The notes under the pieces were generated by a model that worked only from the letters and a program-made list of their open reading frames with translations, did not search any database and had not been told where the DNA came from. The translations under genes were made by a program, and so were the position numbers. A DNA stretch of 5,921 bases from Nitrospirota bacterium. Lineage in GTDB: Bacteria; Nitrospirota; Nitrospiria; Nitrospirales; Nitrospiraceae. Below are positions 3,773 through 5,921 of this stretch, one piece after another. The DNA is taken from NCBI GenBank assembly GCA_016235225.1, contig JACRLS010000011.1, forward strand, positions 1 to 5,921. Reading direction: 5' to 3'. Each line of letters begins with the position of its first letter. Within the stretch, counting starts at the first letter, position 1.

Positions 3773-4600
3773 TCAGCCCGGCCCTTCCTTTTCCTTCAGG
3801 TTGCTGAAGTGGTACATGGCGATGGCGGCGGCGCTCGCCACGTTGAGGGATTCCACCGCCGACCGGAGGGGAATGTGAAACTGCAGACTCGCCTGCCTGA
3901 GGATTTCATCCGAGAGGCCGCTGCTTTCGTTGCCGAAGGCCAGTAGTAGTTTGGCCGGGCGCTCCTGAATCGCCTGAATCGGTCGGCTCTTTGAACTAGG
4001 CGGCACGGCGGCCATCACAACACATTCACCTGGCAGGAGAGTCGCCATCTCCCGCCTGGAAAAGACCGGCAACGACAGGACGGCGCCGGCCGTCCCGCGG
4101 ACCACCTTGGGGTTCCACACATCGACGGAATCCGGCGAGAGCCAGAGGGCGTCGACCCCGAAGGCCAACGCCGAGCGGATCATCGAACCCACATGGGCAG
4201 GGTCCTGAAGACGGTCTCCATAGGCACCAAAGAGAGTCGGTCGCGCGAAAATGGCCGACTCATCCCAGCGTGGCTGCGCCACGACGGCGAGAATTCCCTG
4301 CGAGGTTTGCAAATCGGACAGCCGGTCGAATTGTGACGAACGGGCGAGATAGAGCGGGGTCGGTCCCTTTTCCAGTGCGCGACGGTACGCCTGCTCACAG
4401 CTCTCGATGAACTCGGGGGTCACGACGAGCGCCTGGAAGCCGGGCGCTCCCCCACGGTGCCGTTCCCGAATCGGTTTCTCCCCTTCCAGGACAAAGGCTC
4501 GCTCCTTGTCGCGTGCCTTGCGATCCCGCATGAGCTCGCGGATCCATGCCGCCTTGGCGGCCGGAAGCGGCGCAATCTGGGTGGTGATGGGCTTTGTCAT
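3773..4600 (-). CDS. TrmH/SpoU-family RNA 2'-O-ribose methyltransferase
   Basis: A 275-aa SPOUT-class methyltransferase that would transfer a methyl group from S-adenosylmethionine to a ribose 2'-OH of tRNA or rRNA. The N-terminal third (about 10-110) is a substrate-binding domain of the kind seen in RlmB/TsnR-like enzymes, with RKARDKERAFVLEGEKPI at 28-44. The catalytic domain shows motif 1 (DPAHVGSMIRSALAFGVD, 133-150, catalytic Arg142) and NPKVVRGTAGAV (163-174). Motif 2 is LLLAFGNESSGLSDE (218-232), and motif 3, in the trefoil knot, is IPLRSAVESLNVASAAAIAM (243-262). One oddity is that the motif 1 Asn of the usual DPGN is His136. The target cannot be assigned, so no symbol is given. The ATG at 4600 lacks a strong ribosome site, but no alternative in-frame start is better. 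It is divergent from the HTH regulator, with 75 bp between starts. Confidence 0.9.
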   Translation of the reverse strand: MTKPITTQIAPLPAAKAAWIRELMRDRKARDKERAFVLEGEKPIRERHRGGAPGFQALVVTPEFIESCEQAYRRALEKGPTPLYLARSSQFDRLSDLQTSQGILAVVAQPRWDESAIFARPTLFGAYGDRLQDPAHVGSMIRSALAFGVDALWLSPDSVDVWNPKVVRGTAGAVLSLPVFSRREMATLLPGECVVMAAVPPSSKSRPIQAIQERPAKLLLAFGNESSGLSDEILRQASLQFHIPLRSAVESLNVASAAAIAMYHFSNLKEKEGPG

Positions 4601-4640
4601 CGATTCGGTTCCATCGGCCTAAAACCTTTTCAACGTGCCG

Positions 4641-4669
4641 TTGCGTGTGTGCGGATGATTCCGTATCAT
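4641..4669 (+). promoter_or_regulatory. Predicted leaderless promoter and operator of the HTH gene
   Basis: TTGCGT (4641-4646) and TATCAT (4664-4669) are 17 bp apart, and the -10 ends 6 bp before the ATG at 4676, the same geometry as the vapB promoter. An inverted repeat covers the -10: ATGAT (4655-4659) with ATCAT (4665-4669), flanked by GCGG (4651-4654) and CCGC (4671-4674). It is a natural place for autoregulation by the HTH protein. No Shine-Dalgarno precedes the ATG. Confidence 0.5.
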
Positions 4670-4675
4670 GCCGCC

Positions 4676-5140
4676 ATGGCGCTGTGCCACACCCTGCAAG
4701 CCTGGCGACTCATCCGTCACCTCTCCGTTGAAGCGCCGGCCTCCAAGGTCGGCCTCTCCTTCCCCATTCTCGAATCCATCGAACAGGGCGAGCACGACCC
4801 GCCGGCCTCCTCACTGGACAGTTTGGCTACCGCGCTGGGGGTGCCGACGCCCTGGCTCTATATCGACCCCGCGCAGGTGAGCCTGCTCACCACCGACGGA
4901 GATGGCGACAGCACCGGTTCGGCCACGAGCTCTCCGGACCCCGTGATCGACCGCATTCTCGCGGCGGCGGGACAGGAACGCAAGCTGTTTGTCTTGCTGA
5001 CCGCATTGCTGCAGAGCGGCGAGCCGAAACTGCTTACGGCCGCCGAAGCCAGCCTTCGCAGCCTGGTCAAGCAAGCCCGCCAGTCATCCATCCCCTGGCA
5101 GAGACACCCCTCAGGTCACTTCGAGCCGCCGTCTGACTGA
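4676..5140 (+). CDS. XRE-family helix-turn-helix transcriptional regulator
   Basis: A 154-aa protein. Residues about 7-61 form a Cro/CI-type (XRE) HTH: helix 1 LQAWRLIRHLS, helix 2 about 18-27, recognition helix SFPILESIEQGEHDP (28-42), and closing helices LDSLATALGVPTPWLYID. A Ser/Thr/Asp-rich linker (about 74-88) leads to a second helical region (about 89-136, VIDRILAAAGQERKLFVLLT...), possibly for dimerisation; I do not recognise that part. I chose ATG 4676 because it starts immediately before the HTH and lies 6 bp after a good -10 box. An in-frame ATG at 4655 would add seven residues but overlaps the promoter. It is divergent from the methyltransferase gene and may regulate that promoter as well as its own. 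Its ligand or targets cannot be read from the sequence. Confidence 0.85.
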   Translation: MALCHTLQAWRLIRHLSVEAPASKVGLSFPILESIEQGEHDPPASSLDSLATALGVPTPWLYIDPAQVSLLTTDGDGDSTGSATSSPDPVIDRILAAAGQERKLFVLLTALLQSGEPKLLTAAEASLRSLVKQARQSSIPWQRHPSGHFEPPSD

Positions 5141-5159
5141 GGAAGACGTCGCTCGCCGA

Positions 5160-5190
5160 ACGTGAAGCGTGAAACGCATCTCGTGAAGCG
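5160..5190 (+). repeat. Degenerate CGTGAAGCG direct repeat
   Basis: CGTGAAGCG occurs at 5161-5169 and again at 5182-5190, with the related GTGAAACGC between them. Short CGTGAARCG arrays of this type recur in intergenic DNA of some GC-rich genomes. No function is evident. Confidence 0.5.
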
Positions 5191-5205
5191 GGCAAGAATC
5201 CCCCT

Positions 5206-5235
5206 CAGCACTCAGCACTCAGCACTATATAGTGC
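5206..5235 (+). repeat. Three tandem CAGCACT copies running into a 14-bp palindrome
   Basis: CAGCACT is repeated exactly at 5206-5212, 5213-5219 and 5220-5226. The last copy is also the left half of the perfect palindrome GCACTATATAGTGC (5222-5235). It lies between two genes whose 3' ends converge (HTH stop at 5140, transhydrogenase stop at 5281), so it may form a hairpin in either transcript, but no T-run follows. Confidence 0.75.
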
Positions 5236-5255
5236 GGTGTAGCGGGACGAGGAAA

Positions 5256-5267
5256 CCCTGTCAAGGG
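5256..5267 (-). terminator. Weak hairpin after the transhydrogenase gene
   Basis: On the minus strand CCCT-TGAC-AGGG is followed by TTT, 13 nt after the stop codon. The stem is only 4 bp, so this is a weak terminator candidate. The same bases contain a perfect TTGACA. Confidence 0.25.
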
Positions 5268-5280
5268 GAAGAAGCGGTGA

Positions 5281-5921
5281 CTAGCGAACGGGCCGCTGCC
5301 TGGCGATATCGAGTGCCGCCACGCGGTAGGACTCGGCCAGCGTCGGAAAGTTAAAGGTGTTCTCGATAAAGAGGTCGACGTGACATTTGGTGAGCATGCC
5401 CATCTGGCCGACGTGAATCAGCTCGGTGGCTCCGTCTCCGACGATGTGCACCCCCAGCACTTGTTCGCCCTGAGCATCCGCCACCATCTTCAGCAGGCCG
5501 TCACGCATGCCCGAGATTTGTCCTCGCGCCACTTCGGCAAAGCGCGCGCGACCGACGATCACTGAACCCTGTCGGCGGATCGCTTCTTCCTCGGTTATCC
5601 CCACGGCGGCAATCTCCGGAATTGTGTAGACCCCAATCGGCGTCAGCTCATGCGTCTGTCCCGGGGCCAGCCCCAAGGCATGCCGGACCGCCCGCCGTCC
5701 CTGGTCCATTGAACTGGCCGCCAGCGCCGGCGGCCCGATGACGTCGCCTACCGCATAGATATGGGGCACCGAGGTTCGAAACCATTCATCCACGGCGAGG
5801 TGGCCCCGGTCCGTGACCTGTAGTCCGGCGACCTCGATTTGCAGGTGATCGAGATTGGCCACGCGCCCGAAGGCAACCAGCATCTTATCGGTGGCAACCG
5901 TCCGACCGTCATCAAGGGTGG
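5281..5921 (-). CDS. sthA: Soluble pyridine nucleotide transhydrogenase, C-terminal part
   Basis: The C-terminal 212 residues of a flavoprotein disulfide reductase-type enzyme; the N-terminal half, with the first FAD motif and the Cys pair position, lies beyond the right edge. Visible parts are the end of the NAD(P)-binding domain (DKMLVAFGRVANLDHLQIE), the second FAD motif (TSVPHIYAVGDVIGPPALA, 49-67) and the dimerisation domain (about 95-212), including IGVYTIPEIAAVG, GLLKMVADAQGEQVLGVHIV and ATELIHVGQMGM. The final helix reads FNFPTLAESYRVAAL, as in SthA, in place of the HPHPTLSE active-site motif of dihydrolipoyl dehydrogenase. SthA is a cytoplasmic FAD enzyme that reversibly moves hydride between NADPH and NAD+ (EC 1.6.1.1), balancing the two pools. 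The stop is TAG at 5283-5281. Residue numbers count from the first full codon in the window. Confidence 0.9.
   Translation of the reverse strand, partial: TLDDGRTVATDKMLVAFGRVANLDHLQIEVAGLQVTDRGHLAVDEWFRTSVPHIYAVGDVIGPPALAASSMDQGRRAVRHALGLAPGQTHELTPIGVYTIPEIAAVGITEEEAIRRQGSVIVGRARFAEVARGQISGMRDGLLKMVADAQGEQVLGVHIVGDGATELIHVGQMGMLTKCHVDLFIENTFNFPTLAESYRVAALDIARQRPVR

Noticed and set aside
4457..5140. Longer 227-aa version of the HTH protein
   Set aside because: The extra N-terminus would be antisense to the start of the methyltransferase gene and cross its own promoter; the HTH begins right after ATG 4676.
5281..5921. Dihydrolipoyl dehydrogenase as the identity of the right-edge flavoprotein
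   Set aside because: The C-terminus reads FNFPTLAESYRVAAL and lacks the His-containing HPHPTLSE active-site motif, as expected for SthA.

Overview
The window is GC-rich bacterial DNA. My best guess is Nitrospirota, probably a Nitrospira-like genome. This rests on small proteins I recall from that group (a 58-residue beta-rich protein, a 32-residue Lys-rich protein, a DUF3467-type gene), on intergenic GGTTGAGG/GGTTAAGG arrays and on REP-like palindromes. It is inference from memory, not a search result.

Positions 1-625 hold the start of a gene leaving the left edge (minus strand), a modular GGTTGAGG-rich repeat, a REP-like palindrome and a diverged minus-strand Arg-rich ORF. A 258-bp composite element (626-883), bounded by 14-bp inverted repeats and carrying nested REP-like palindromes, follows. 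A complete type II VapBC toxin-antitoxin operon (936-1549) comes next. Its promoter core appears to carry a 10-bp direct repeat, and its start looks leaderless.

Positions 1591-2151 hold a second copy of the Arg-rich ORF, the second copy of the modular repeat in permuted order, and a frameshifted, truncated DUF3467-type pseudogene that ends inside that repeat. Together these look like rearrangement debris. From 2152 to 3380 only one convincing gene is visible, a 32-aa Lys-rich protein on the minus strand. The rest holds strong hairpins and two long-range inverted repeats. The second of these lies just upstream of the 58-aa conserved small protein (3381-3557).

The right part is ordinary genome. 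It has a SpoU/TrmH-family RNA 2'-O-methyltransferase (minus), a divergent XRE-type HTH regulator (plus) with a promoter laid out like that of vapB, a short CAGCACT repeat with a 14-bp palindrome, and the C-terminal 212 residues of a soluble pyridine nucleotide transhydrogenase (minus) that runs off the right edge.

The genes do not form one pathway. VapBC is self-contained; the HTH regulator may control itself and the methyltransferase. I see no clear novel multi-gene system. The most interesting material is the repeat architecture, the paired Arg-rich ORFs, the two leaderless-looking regulator promoters and the structured leader of the 58-aa gene.
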